Positions 52,622-61,348 of a stretch of 64,000 nucleotides of DNA are shown piece after piece. The notes beneath the pieces are model-generated. The model did no database searches and was not told the origin of the DNA. It worked only from the letters and a program-made list of their open reading frames with translations. Where the stretch lies: positions 62,001-126,000 of the forward strand of contig NZ_OKQO01000005.1 of the NCBI RefSeq assembly GCF_900289145.1, written 5' to 3'. How positions within the stretch are numbered: position 1 is the stretch's first letter; each line of letters begins with the position of its first letter. This DNA is from Neobittarella massiliensis (ex Bilen et al. 2018). GTDB taxonomy: Bacteria; Bacillota; Clostridia; Oscillospirales; Ruminococcaceae. The position numbers and the translations under genes are program-made.

Positions 52622-53518
52622 GTGGGACTACTCGATCTCTTTAAAAAGAAGACCGGCCCAACTCCAGCGCCACCCTCCCGGCCGGCCGCCGCTCCCTACA
52701 CCGCCGACATGGTCCAGGCGGTGCTCAAAGAGCTGTATCTGCGCACCCGGCAGCCGGTCATACGCCTGGCGCTCACCGGCGATACTCCCGCTCTGGCCGC
52801 CAGCAAGCTGGGCGGTCTGCCCTACCTGCCGCCCGGCGCCGCCGTGCCCACCACCGCCGCCGGTCAGCAGCTCACTCTGCTGGCCCAGATCCGCTGTGAG
52901 GAGCTCCCCGCCAACAGTCTCTACCCGCCGGCAGGTCTGGTCCAGTTCTACATTTTAAACGACGATCTGCTGGGCCTGCAAAACTTTGACGCGCTGGACG
53001 ACCAGTCCGCCAGCCGGGTGCTCTTCTGGCCCCGTGTCGATCTCGCCGTCACCGCCGAGCAGGTGCGCCCCCGCTACCACCCCTATGGGGAAGAAGATGA
53101 TTACTTCCCCTTTACCGGCTGTTTTGGCCTGCGATTCTCGCTGGAAGAAGAAGGGATGAGCAGCTGCGATCACCGCTTCGACGCCGCCTTTTGCGCCCTG
53201 TGGGCCAGTTTTTACCCCCAGGTGCCGCTGGCCCACTGGTACGACCTGCCCGACGCGCTGACCGAGGACCCCTTTAACGACCTGTCCGGTTTCGGCCACA
53301 AGCTCGGCGGCTACCCCGCCTTCACCCAAGAGGACCCGCGCGACTGTCACGGCCGCTACGCCCCCTACAGCCAGCTGCTGCTGCAGATAGACAGCGCCGG
53401 CCTGGGCAGCCGCGAGATCATGTGGGGCGACAGCGGCGTGGCCGGCTTTTTTGCCCCTGCCGGAGCGCTGGCCGCCGGCGACACCAGCCGCATCCTCTAT
53501 AACTGGGACTGCTTTTAG
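52622..53518 (+). CDS. DUF1963 (YwqG-like) protein
   Basis: 298-residue cytoplasmic protein of unknown function, similar to YwqG. KLGGLPYLPPGAAVPTT, LLAQIRCEEL, LVQFYILNDD, HKLGGYPAFTQEDPR and MWGDSGVAGFF are the family pattern. YwqG-type proteins are common in polymorphic-toxin or stress loci but have no proven activity. GTG at 52622 lies 8 nt after AGGAGG; a GTG at 52613 overlaps that site. Stands alone and ends before a convergent terminator. Confidence 0.85.
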   Translation: MGLLDLFKKKTGPTPAPPSRPAAAPYTADMVQAVLKELYLRTRQPVIRLALTGDTPALAASKLGGLPYLPPGAAVPTTAAGQQLTLLAQIRCEELPANSLYPPAGLVQFYILNDDLLGLQNFDALDDQSASRVLFWPRVDLAVTAEQVRPRYHPYGEEDDYFPFTGCFGLRFSLEEEGMSSCDHRFDAAFCALWASFYPQVPLAHWYDLPDALTEDPFNDLSGFGHKLGGYPAFTQEDPRDCHGRYAPYSQLLLQIDSAGLGSREIMWGDSGVAGFFAPAGALAAGDTSRILYNWDCF

Positions 53519-53642
53519 TCCCCCTGCCCGCAAGTACTGCCCCCGCCCAAACAGGCTCAAACAAGCTCAAATCAGCCCCCATCAGCCCCAGCTCCGGCGG
53601 GCGATCCGCCCCCTGCCCCGCCCGGTATATGCGCCCCACAAA

Positions 53643-53688
53643 AAAAGAGGAGCGCGAGGACCTTTTCTGGTCCCCGCGCTCCTCTTTT
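53643..53688. terminator. Bidirectional terminator
   Basis: AAAAGAGGAGCGCG pairs with CGCGCTCCTCTTTT, extended by an inner GGACC/GGTCC stem, between convergent genes. Confidence 0.92.
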
Positions 53689-53722
53689 CGCGCGCCGCCG
53701 CGCTGCCGCACCGCCGGTGCAG

Positions 53723-54679
53723 TCAGCCGCGGCTCTTAAAGAGCGGGTTTTTCTTCAGGTAGTTCTGCAGCTGCCGCTGGGTGGGCAGCCGGGCCGATAT
53801 CCCCCGCGCCGCGCGGGAGAACATGGCTGCCGCCCGGGCGTACACCACCGCCGGGTACAGCGCCTGTCTCTGCGAGAGCGCCATGCACAGCGCGGCGATA
53901 AAAATGTCCTTATCGCCGTTTTTGTCCACCGCCTCGCTGATGTCACACTCGCCCAGGGTGATGAACTCGTTGGCGGTGGCGATGAGCGCGCCCCCCTCAC
54001 ACTTGAGCACCACTGCCCGGGCCCCCTGCTCCAGCAGCCGCGACAGCGCCAGCCGGGCATGTCCCATGGTGGGGGTGCCGCACCCGGTCAGGTGGGCGAT
54101 GTCCCACTCGTCCGGCAGCACCACATCCACCTGGGCCAGCAGCTCGGCCGGCAGGCTCTCAATGGGGGATGGGTCCAGTATCACCGTGCCGCCGGGAGCC
54201 TGCCGCCGGGCGGTCTGCACCGCTGCCAGCACCGTCTCGGGCGGCATCTGGTTCACCACCACCGTCATGGCCCGGCCGGCAAACAGGCCGCTGTTTTGCC
54301 GCACATAGTCGGGGCCAAACTGGGCGTTGGCGCCGGGGGAGCTGATGATGTGGGGGGCGGCGTCGCCGGGGGTGCGGCACAACAGCACCAGCCCGGTGGG
54401 GCTGCCCGGCACCGGGCTCAGTCCGGCGGTGTCCACCCCCTGCGCAGTCAGGTCAGACAGAATGCGGCGTCCAAAGTCGTCGTCCCCCACCCGGCCCAAA
54501 ATGGCCGCCCGGCCGCCCAGGCCAATAGCCGCGACCGCCTGGCGGCTGGCGCGGCCGTCGGTGGTGTAAACGGCCTCGGTGGCCCGCTGCGCCTCCCAGC
54601 GGCCGGGTATCTTCTCGATCTCCAGCGATATGCCCATATCGATGTTGCCCACAAACAGTATCTGGTCGTTTTCCGCCAT
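53723..54679 (-). CDS. PfkB-family sugar kinase-like protein with altered active site
   Basis: 318 residues with the ribokinase fold (LFVGNIDMG, GRVGDDDFG, DPSPIESLP). The two signature sites are changed. The N-terminal GGKGANQAV motif reads DGRASRQAV. The C-terminal DTTGAGD reads DKNGDKD: the catalytic Asp is retained but the anion-hole Gly-Ala-Gly is gone. It may bind a sugar without phosphorylating it, or have a shifted substrate. It lies 13 bp downstream of the LacI gene on the same strand, so it is probably co-expressed, perhaps as a sensor or regulator of the MFS-linked pathway (inference). Confidence 0.85.
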   Translation of the reverse strand: MAENDQILFVGNIDMGISLEIEKIPGRWEAQRATEAVYTTDGRASRQAVAAIGLGGRAAILGRVGDDDFGRRILSDLTAQGVDTAGLSPVPGSPTGLVLLCRTPGDAAPHIISSPGANAQFGPDYVRQNSGLFAGRAMTVVVNQMPPETVLAAVQTARRQAPGGTVILDPSPIESLPAELLAQVDVVLPDEWDIAHLTGCGTPTMGHARLALSRLLEQGARAVVLKCEGGALIATANEFITLGECDISEAVDKNGDKDIFIAALCMALSQRQALYPAVVYARAAAMFSRAARGISARLPTQRQLQNYLKKNPLFKSRG

Positions 54680-54692
54680 GGCTCTCTCCCCT

Positions 54693-55661
54693 CTAGCGCA
54701 GGCTGGTGCTCTGGCGCACGGTCAGCTGGTGGTGCACCACCTGGCTCGCCGCCGTTTTGCCGTCGAGCATGTCCAGCAGCATATCCGCCGCCCGCGCGCC
54801 GATGCGGTACAGCGGTTTCGACACCGCCGTCAGCTGCGGCCAGGTGGCCACCGCCAGCATGCTGTCCTCCAGGCTGATGACCGAGCAGTCCTGCGGCACC
54901 TGCACGCCGTTTTGTAAAAAGGCGTGTTGCAGGCCCAGCGCCTGCTCGTCGCACACCGTCACCAGCCCCTGTGGCAGCGGCCCGTCCGCCGCCAGCGCCA
55001 GCCCCAACTGGTAACCGGCCTGGTAGGTGGGCTCGCCGCTGTACACCCGGTGGGGCACCTCGCCGCCGGCTGCCCGGTCGCAGCCCTCTATATAGCTGTG
55101 GTCAAACCACGGGGCCGTCACCAGCGCGATATCGCGGCAGCCCACGTCGATCAGGTGGCGGCAGGCGCGGTAACTGGCCTCCTCTCGGTCGGCGTATACC
55201 GAGGGGATGCCCGCCCGCGGCCGGCACTCGGCCAGCACCGCTTTTATACCGGTCTCTTCGGTCAGCTGCTGCAGCTGCTGGTCCAAAAACAGCAGCGCCA
55301 GCACCGCCCCGTCCGCCCCGCAGGAGCGCAGCGCCGGCAGCACCCGCTCGCGGTAGTCGCTCTCGTTTTGGGCGGTGAACAGCATCACCGTGCCGCCGCG
55401 GGCGGCCACCGTGTCACACACGCCGCCGCAGAGCAGCGCCCACACCGGCGACATGATGTCCTGTACCGCCAGCGCCACCACCCCGGTGCGCTTGCCCGAC
55501 AGCGCCCGGGCGCTCAGGTTGGGGTGGTAGCCCAGCTGATCGGCCGCCGCCCTCACCCGCTGCGCCGTGGCCGCCGATATGCTGGGCGATCCCGCCAGCG
55601 CCCGCGACACGGTAGAGATGTTCACCCCCGCCAGCTGAGCCACATCCTTGAGTGTTGCCAT
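54693..55661 (-). CDS. LacI-family transcriptional repressor
   Basis: 322 residues. N-terminal HTH with hinge helix: MATLKDVAQLAGVNISTVSRA, AAADQLGYHPNLSARAL. The periplasmic-binding-protein-like effector domain follows, ending KPLYRIGARAADMLLDMLDG. ATG at 55661 follows GGAGG. Palindromic sites of the LacI type lie before its own gene (55712-55725) and before both MFS genes (55885-55898, 58596-58609), so it probably represses itself, the kinase-like gene and the two carriers. Inducer unknown, probably a sugar. Confidence 0.94.
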   Translation of the reverse strand: MATLKDVAQLAGVNISTVSRALAGSPSISAATAQRVRAAADQLGYHPNLSARALSGKRTGVVALAVQDIMSPVWALLCGGVCDTVAARGGTVMLFTAQNESDYRERVLPALRSCGADGAVLALLFLDQQLQQLTEETGIKAVLAECRPRAGIPSVYADREEASYRACRHLIDVGCRDIALVTAPWFDHSYIEGCDRAAGGEVPHRVYSGEPTYQAGYQLGLALAADGPLPQGLVTVCDEQALGLQHAFLQNGVQVPQDCSVISLEDSMLAVATWPQLTAVSKPLYRIGARAADMLLDMLDGKTAASQVVHHQLTVRQSTSLR

Positions 55662-55711
55662 AACGATCCCTCCCTGCACCGCATCAGGCGGCGCTCCACA
55701 CAAATTGTTTG

Positions 55712-55725
55712 TGCAAGCCTTTGCA
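55712..55725. promoter_or_regulatory. LacI-type operator before the repressor gene
   Basis: TGCAAGCCTTTGCA, an imperfect palindrome close to those at 55885 and 58596, 50 bp upstream of the repressor start. Confidence 0.55.
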
Positions 55726-55827
55726 CTCCTGCTCTTATCATACCTGCTCCCCGCTCGCCTGTCAAGCTGTCTCCGCCAAACAGCGCCATATACAGGGATA
55801 TTTTCCTACATATCAGCAATATTTGCA

Positions 55828-55857
55828 TTGACAAAATGCCGTGTATTCGTGTATCAT
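55828..55857 (+). promoter_or_regulatory. Promoter of MFS gene 1
   Basis: TTGACA (55828-55833), 18-bp spacer, TATCAT (55852-55857). The same boxes and spacing occur before MFS gene 2. Confidence 0.85.
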
Positions 55858-55884
55858 CAGTTTGTTTACAGTCAAAAAAACTAT

Positions 55885-55898
55885 TGCAATCGTTTGCA
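55885..55898. promoter_or_regulatory. LacI-type operator before MFS gene 1
   Basis: TGCAATCGTTTGCA, a near-perfect palindrome with a central CG, 27 bp downstream of the -10 box, where binding would block transcription. Confidence 0.75.
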
Positions 55899-55920
55899 TT
55901 TCTGAAAGGCGGTCATTTTT

Positions 55921-57114
55921 TTGCAACAGCGTAAAAAGCGCAGTGCCGTATGCATCTATCTCATGGTGTTCATGATGGGGTACGCGCTGTCCACCAACCT
56001 CTTCGGCACTGCTCAGCCCAAGATCATCCAGAGCTATCACCTCACACTGGAGCAGGCCTCCTACTTCTCGGTGCTGCAGAGCATCGGCATGCTGGTCTCC
56101 AGTGCCATCGTGGGCCTGGTGGTAGACCGGCTCGACAAGAGCCGGGTAGTGGGTTTCATGTGCCTCATCATGGGCCTCACCCTGCTGGCCATCGGCCTCA
56201 TGCCGCCGTTTTTGGTGCTGCTGGCGCTGTTTTTGCTGTTGGGGGTCACCTCCAGCGTGCTCGACAGCTCCTGCGCCTCCTACATGTCCGATCTGTACGG
56301 CGACGACCGCAGCAAATACATCAGCATCCTGCACGCCTTTTTCGGGGTGGGGGCCATGCTGGGCCCGCTGTACGTGGGCTTTTTAAACGACCGCGGCCTG
56401 GGCTGGAACTGGTCTTACAGTCTGCTCTCGCTGGTGATCATGGCGGCGGCCATCGCCTACCTGTTCACCTTAAAGGTAGTGGGCCGCCCGCAGCCGGCAG
56501 TGCAGAACACCGCCGCCGACGGCACCCGCCAAAAGGCGCCGGTCGGCGAGATGCTGCGCTCTTTCGACCTGCGCATCCTCTGTGCGGTCAACTTCCTGCT
56601 GGCCGGGTTCCAGATGTACACCATCTGGCTGCCCACCTATCTCAATCAGGCCAACAGCCAAAAGTATCCCCTGAGCTTTTGCGCCCTGCTTTTAAGTCTG
56701 TACTCCGGCGGCATGATCGTCAGCCGGCTGGCCAACAGCTACATCTCCAAATACGTCCACGCCCGCGACTACATCACCTTCGTCAGCGTGGCGGCAGGGC
56801 TGGTGCTCATCGCCGGGCTCACGCTGCACAACAAGCTGCTGTGGATGGCGGTCTCGCTGCTGCTGGGCCTGCTCACTGGCGCCACCCACACCGCCATGTT
56901 CGTGTTGGCCTGCAGCTACTTCCCCCAGTTCCCCGCCACCGCCACCGCCTTTACCGGTCTGTGCTCGGCAGTGGGCAGTATCTGCTTTCACGCGCTCACC
57001 GGGGCGGTGGCCCAGCGCTTCAGCTTTACCGGGGCCATGTTCATCCCCGTCTGCGCCCTGCTGGGCACTTTTCTGCTGCTGGCCATCACCCATCGCCGCC
57101 GGCCCAACCGCTAG
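55921..57114 (+). CDS. MFS transporter 1 (LacI-regulated)
   Basis: 397-residue secondary transporter with 12 helices. The motif-A segment GLVVDRLDKSRVVGFMC follows helix 2, and TGATHTAMFVLACSYFPQFP is in the C-terminal half. The middle loop NTAADGTRQKAP is shared with paralog 2. The ATG-less start is TTG 55921, about 10 nt after AAAGGCGG. LacI regulation suggests a carbohydrate or sugar-acid substrate. The paralog at 58630-59823 is very similar over its whole length and has a similar promoter, so one arose by duplication. Confidence 0.9.
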   Translation: MQQRKKRSAVCIYLMVFMMGYALSTNLFGTAQPKIIQSYHLTLEQASYFSVLQSIGMLVSSAIVGLVVDRLDKSRVVGFMCLIMGLTLLAIGLMPPFLVLLALFLLLGVTSSVLDSSCASYMSDLYGDDRSKYISILHAFFGVGAMLGPLYVGFLNDRGLGWNWSYSLLSLVIMAAAIAYLFTLKVVGRPQPAVQNTAADGTRQKAPVGEMLRSFDLRILCAVNFLLAGFQMYTIWLPTYLNQANSQKYPLSFCALLLSLYSGGMIVSRLANSYISKYVHARDYITFVSVAAGLVLIAGLTLHNKLLWMAVSLLLGLLTGATHTAMFVLACSYFPQFPATATAFTGLCSAVGSICFHALTGAVAQRFSFTGAMFIPVCALLGTFLLLAITHRRRPNR

Positions 57115-58528
57115 GCGTCTCCCACTTTTTACCACTCGTCCCATCCGCCCCGGCCACCTGTGCGCCGGGGCCTTTTTATGCCCTGCGGTCCCCCAAATCC
57201 TTTTAAACAGGCGTTCACTCACTGCCCGGCCATCACCAAAAACCCCTTCACCTTCACCATCTCACCGCACCTATAGCGGCCCGCCCCTGCTCGCCGCGCC
57301 CAAACCCACGATCCGGCGCTATATAGAACACAGCCCGCCGCCGCGATACACCGCTCCCCCCACCGGCTCTCTGTCTGCCCTCCGTCCACCTCTCTTCCGC
57401 ATACCCCCACCTCCCGCCATCGATCCATCTACCCAAAATACCCGCTGCCAAAGCACAGCACCCTGCTGCCCCCGTAAAAGCAGACCAAGGTCCTCCCGCA
57501 CAAGCCACATGCTCCGGCGGGGCACGCCCCTTTCTCTCCCCGCCGCATTCGCGCTTTGCGTCCAAGCCACCGCGCCCCTGTCCCCGCCGATCCCAACAAG
57601 CACCGATCTCCCCCAGACAGTGCCGGCTAACATGAGCCAACATCCGTCGGCACGTGTCAGCGCCGTCGGTCTTTTCGCCCGGCCCCGACCGCTTCCCTCC
57701 CGGCCCGCCCTATTTTTGCGCAGAGCAGCAGCGGTCTTTCCGGCTTTGCCCCTCATATATGTCGCTGCTACATGCTGCTGTACCCCGCTGCACACTGCCG
57801 CGCACTGCTGCACACCGCCACACGCGGCCCGCTGCTCCCCGCTCTCATCGCCCCGTCAAGCCATCCCCGGCCCCCGCCAACTCTCGGGGCCCCGCCCTCT
57901 CTGGTGTCCCCCTGTGTCCCCACCCGGCGCAGAGGTAAAACCACCGCTTTTCCCCTATAAGCCGGTCTCGTACCCCGTGCCGCCGGTCTCCGCCAGTCTC
58001 CGCACCGAAATCCACCGCTGCCGTCCGCTCGCTCCCGGGCAGCCGCTCAGCGCCCCGCTGCTCTCCCACCCGCTCTATCTTAATCGATCCGCCGCAACAG
58101 CCGCAGCAACTGCAGCAGCCATAACAGCAGCCGTCCCAGCGCCACCCGCCATCCAACGCCCGCCACCTACCAGGTCGGCCCTTCTATCCCCGTATCGGCC
58201 GTCTCCCCCGCCGCCTCCCGGCTGTTACCCCCCCCCAAAGTCGCCCAAAGCCTCCAAATCCGCCCAAAAGTCGCCCAAAAACCTCCCCAAAACCGCCCCG
58301 GCCCGAGAGATACCCCCACCCACCAGGGCCCGCTCCGTCTCTCAAGCTAAAATTCCCCCGTTGACGCCGCCCACCTCAGCGCCGTCTCCCTGCGGCGGCA
58401 CGCCCTACCGGCTATGCAAACTTTTGCACAGTCCCGTTTGCCCCTTGGCCCCCTCTTTTTCCCGCCTGGGCGCCCTGTTTCTGTGCAGATCGCTGCAATA
58501 TCGGCGCGAGATAGCGCAAAACACACCA
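57115..58528. other. Gene-free C-rich spacer between the MFS paralogs
   Basis: About 1.4 kb, strongly C-rich and G-poor on the plus strand, with runs such as CCCGCCCCC. It has long open frames full of Pro, Ala and Ser (for example 57509-58570) that lack ribosome sites and look like composition artefacts. CCAAA-type short repeats occur near 58226-58285. No gene supported. Confidence 0.6.
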
Positions 58529-58558
58529 TTGACAGCGGTGATAGCGCGGGTGTATCAT
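58529..58558 (+). promoter_or_regulatory. Promoter of MFS gene 2
   Basis: TTGACA (58529-58534), 18-bp spacer, TATCAT (58553-58558), the same architecture as before MFS gene 1. Confidence 0.85.
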
Positions 58559-58595
58559 ATTTTCAATTGAGGAAAATTTGAGGAAAAAAAGATAA

Positions 58596-58609
58596 TGCAA
58601 ACGTTTGCA
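58596..58609. promoter_or_regulatory. LacI-type operator before MFS gene 2
   Basis: TGCAAACGTTTGCA, a perfect 14-bp palindrome with central CG, 37 bp after the -10 box. Confidence 0.85.
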
Positions 58610-58629
58610 ATCGAAAGGTGGAACTGTTT

Positions 58630-59823
58630 TTGAAGAATACCAAAAAGCGCAGTGTAGTGTGCATCTACCTCATGGTGTTCATGATGGCTTTCGCGCTCTC
58701 TATCAACCTGTTCGGCACCGCCCAGCCCCGGATCATCCAGGGCTACCGCCTGTCGCTGGAACAGGCGTCCATGTTCTCGGTGCTGCAGTCTATCGGCATG
58801 CTGGTCTCCAACGCCATTATCGGCCTGGTGGTCGACCGCCTCGACAAGAGCCGGGTGGCCGGTATCATGTGCCTGGTGATGGGGCTCATCCTGCTGGCCA
58901 TCGGCTCCATGCCCCCATTTTGGGTGCTGCTGGCCCTGTTTGCGCTGCTGGGCATCGTCTCCAACATCGTCGACAACGCCTGCGCCTCCTACATGTCCGA
59001 CCTGTACGGCGACCAGCGCAGCAAATACATCAGCATCCTGCACGCCTTTTACGGGGTGGGGGCCATGCTGGGCCCCCTGTACGTGGGCTTTCTCACCGAC
59101 CACGGCCACCAGTGGAGCCTGGCGTACACGCTGCTGTCGCTGCTGGTGATGGGCGGGGCTATCGCCTATCTGTGCACGCTCAAGATCATGGGCAAGCCGG
59201 TGGCGCTGGTGCAGAACACCGCCGCCGACGGCACCCGCCAAAAAGCGCCGCTCAAGGCCATGCTGGCCTCGGCCGATCTGCGCATCCTGTGCATCGTCAG
59301 CTTTCTGTACGCCGGCTTTCAAATGTACACCGTGTGGCTGCCCACCTATTTAAATCAGCTCGATGGGCAAAAGTACCCCCTGAGCTTTTGCGCGGTGCTA
59401 TTGAGCCTGTTTTCGGGCGGCGTGATCGTCAGCCGGCTCATCAACGGCATCATCTCCAAGTTCATCTCCTCCCGCGACTATATCACGCTGGTGAGCATCC
59501 TGAGCGGGGCGGCGCTGATCATCGGCCTGCTGGGCCAGCACAAGATCCTGTGGATGGCGGTCTCGTTCTCTCTGGGCCTGCTCACCGGCGCCATCTACAC
59601 CGCCAAATTCGTCCTGGCCTGCGAGTATTTTCCCCAGTTCCCCGCCACCGCCACCGCCTTCACCGGCCTGTGCACGGCGGTGGGCAGCATCTGCTTTCAC
59701 GCGCTCACCGGGGCGGTGGCCCAGCGCTTCAGCTTTACCGGGGCCATGTTCATCCCCGTCTGCTCGCTGCTGGCCACCTTCCTGCTGCTCATCCTCACCC
59801 GCAAAAAAGGCAAAAATACCTAA
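58630..59823 (+). CDS. MFS transporter 2 (LacI-regulated)
   Basis: 397-residue 12-helix carrier, paralog of MFS 1. It shares SINLFGTAQPRIIQGYRLSL, GLVVDRLDKSRVAGIMC, NTAADGTRQKAP and GAMFIPVCSLLATFLLLI. Substitutions cluster in helices, so substrate preference may differ. The start is TTG 58630, 9 nt after AAAGGTGG, by analogy with MFS 1; a GTG at 58618 overlaps the ribosome site. Preceded by its own promoter and the perfect operator at 58596-58609. Confidence 0.9.
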   Translation: MKNTKKRSVVCIYLMVFMMAFALSINLFGTAQPRIIQGYRLSLEQASMFSVLQSIGMLVSNAIIGLVVDRLDKSRVAGIMCLVMGLILLAIGSMPPFWVLLALFALLGIVSNIVDNACASYMSDLYGDQRSKYISILHAFYGVGAMLGPLYVGFLTDHGHQWSLAYTLLSLLVMGGAIAYLCTLKIMGKPVALVQNTAADGTRQKAPLKAMLASADLRILCIVSFLYAGFQMYTVWLPTYLNQLDGQKYPLSFCAVLLSLFSGGVIVSRLINGIISKFISSRDYITLVSILSGAALIIGLLGQHKILWMAVSFSLGLLTGAIYTAKFVLACEYFPQFPATATAFTGLCTAVGSICFHALTGAVAQRFSFTGAMFIPVCSLLATFLLLILTRKKGKNT

Positions 59824-59961
59824 AACTGCTTGCCGCCATGGGCCGGGCCGCCTCATACTGTCCGGTATAGGTCCCAGCGCCTTTTCTGCGCAGGTCCGGT
59901 GCCGCCGGGCCTGCGCTTTTTTGCCGGCGGTCAGCTGCTCACGGCCAAGGAGGAGATCGTT

Positions 59962-60324
59962 TTGCCGTATGCGCAATTTGCACTCTATTCGTTTATCGCC
60001 ATGTTTCTATTGGTGCTTGCTGTCATACTGACAGTGATTATCGGCCAGCGGTACAAAAACAGCCGCGCCCCCAGGCTCTCCGTCCGGGCCGAGGTGATAA
60101 AAAAGCGCGCCCAGGTCACGCGGCACCTGCACTGGGGCCCCTCTCTGCCCCACTCTCAAAAGCGCGTCACCTACTATGTCACCTTTGCCATCGACGGCGG
60201 CCAGCAGCTCGAGCTCTGGGTGCGCCGACGGGTGTACCATCAGCTAAAACAAAATTGTCGCGGTACGCTCACCTTTCAGGGCACGCAATATCTGGATTTT
60301 CAAAAGGCCCCCAGGTCCAGGTAG
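59962..60324 (+). CDS. DUF2500 family membrane-anchored protein
   Basis: 120 residues from TTG 59962, 8 nt after AAGGAGG. One transmembrane helix (about 6-28), then a small beta-rich domain: RAEVIKKRAQVTRHL, KRVTYYVTFAIDGGQQLELWV and GTLTFQGTQYLDFQ. This is the DUF2500 pattern. The domain is of unknown function, probably at the cytoplasmic or surface side of the membrane. The frame upstream to 59830 includes no better start. Confidence 0.8.
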   Translation: MPYAQFALYSFIAMFLLVLAVILTVIIGQRYKNSRAPRLSVRAEVIKKRAQVTRHLHWGPSLPHSQKRVTYYVTFAIDGGQQLELWVRRRVYHQLKQNCRGTLTFQGTQYLDFQKAPRSR

Positions 60325-60356
60325 TCCCGCCGACACGACCTCCCCGCCGAAACCAG

Positions 60357-60406
60357 ACCAGCCCAAACCAGCCCAAACCAGCCCCAACTAGCGCAAACCA
60401 GTTCAA
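60357..60406. repeat. Decamer repeats, five units
   Basis: ACCAGCCCAA twice, then ACCAGCCCCA, ACTAGCGCAA and ACCAGTTCAA, i.e. five consecutive 10-bp units that decay along the array. They lie just after the DUF2500 stop and have no coding explanation. Confidence 0.7.
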
Positions 60407-61200
60407 AATGCCCTCAAAATGCCCCACCGCCATACGCGGCCCGTCCCTCTGCTCCCCCATCCTCCCTCTTTTGCAATCCCGCAACCCCGTCGGCCGCAAA
60501 GCGCCTCCTCCGCACAGATATCAGATATCCATTTGCGTCTGTGTCACCGCCGTGTCAGCTGCTGTGTCACCCATTACCGCCGCCCAAAAGCAGCTGCTAT
60601 ACGAACCAGATGGAGCAAGCAGACCGCTGGTAGCTGGTGACCAATGGCAATTGGCCAGCGGCATTTTGGCGGTGCCAAAGCGGCCCAGACCCACGGTGCG
60701 GCCCGCCTCCACCAAACGCCGGTCTCCGGCTGCCGTCACCGCAAAGAGCTGTCGCTAAAAAAGGATCACCCATAGGCAGGTATACCACCGCGCTCCTATT
60801 GGCTCCCTGCCTGCTGCTGTCCTGTTGCCGACCTGCTGCTGTCCGGCTGTGACCGCCAGCAGCACATCAGCACAGCGCCGTCACCGGTCTGGTCCGGCAA
60901 CAGCTCACCGCCCTGCTGGCCGACCGACCCGATCACCCATCGCCCCGTCATCGAGACCGCCCCACGGGTGGGGCGCCCCCAAACGGCGCGGTCACCGTTC
61001 CCTGTACCAGCGGCGGCTGCCAGGCGCAGTACGGCTTTCTGTACCGGCAAAACGGCAGCAGCTACCGCACGATCGGTCAGGGCTCCGGCATCGGCGCCAC
61101 CTCCCCACCCGCCGCCGGTAAGCACCCCACACAATAAGGCGCAAAAAAGCCGTGTTCCCCTACCCGTCTGCGGTTCACAACCCGCTCAAGTCCGGGCGCC
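60407..61200 (+). other. Gene-poor stretch, possible decayed lipoprotein gene
   Basis: No intact gene. In the 60760-61140 part, different frames give a hydrophobic LLLAPCLLLSCC or LLLSGCD segment and later VPCTSGGCQAQYGFLYRQNG followed by SSYRTIGQGSGIGAT. These look like pieces of a frameshifted secreted protein. The evidence is weak. Confidence 0.35.
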
Positions 61201-61348
61201 ATCTTAAAGGAGGATTTTTCATGTCGAGCAATGAAAAAGCAGTCACCGCACACTACAGAGATACCGGTGAAGAACATCGGGCCACCGAGTCCAGATACGC
61301 AGAGCTCGAATTTTATTATATTAGAATTTAAACACTATGGGGGTAATT

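Noticed and set aside
57509-58570. 353-codon open frame on the plus strand between the MFS genes
   Set aside because: Pro/Ala/Ser-rich composition produced by C-rich DNA, no ribosome site, no domain, and it overlaps the promoter of MFS gene 2.
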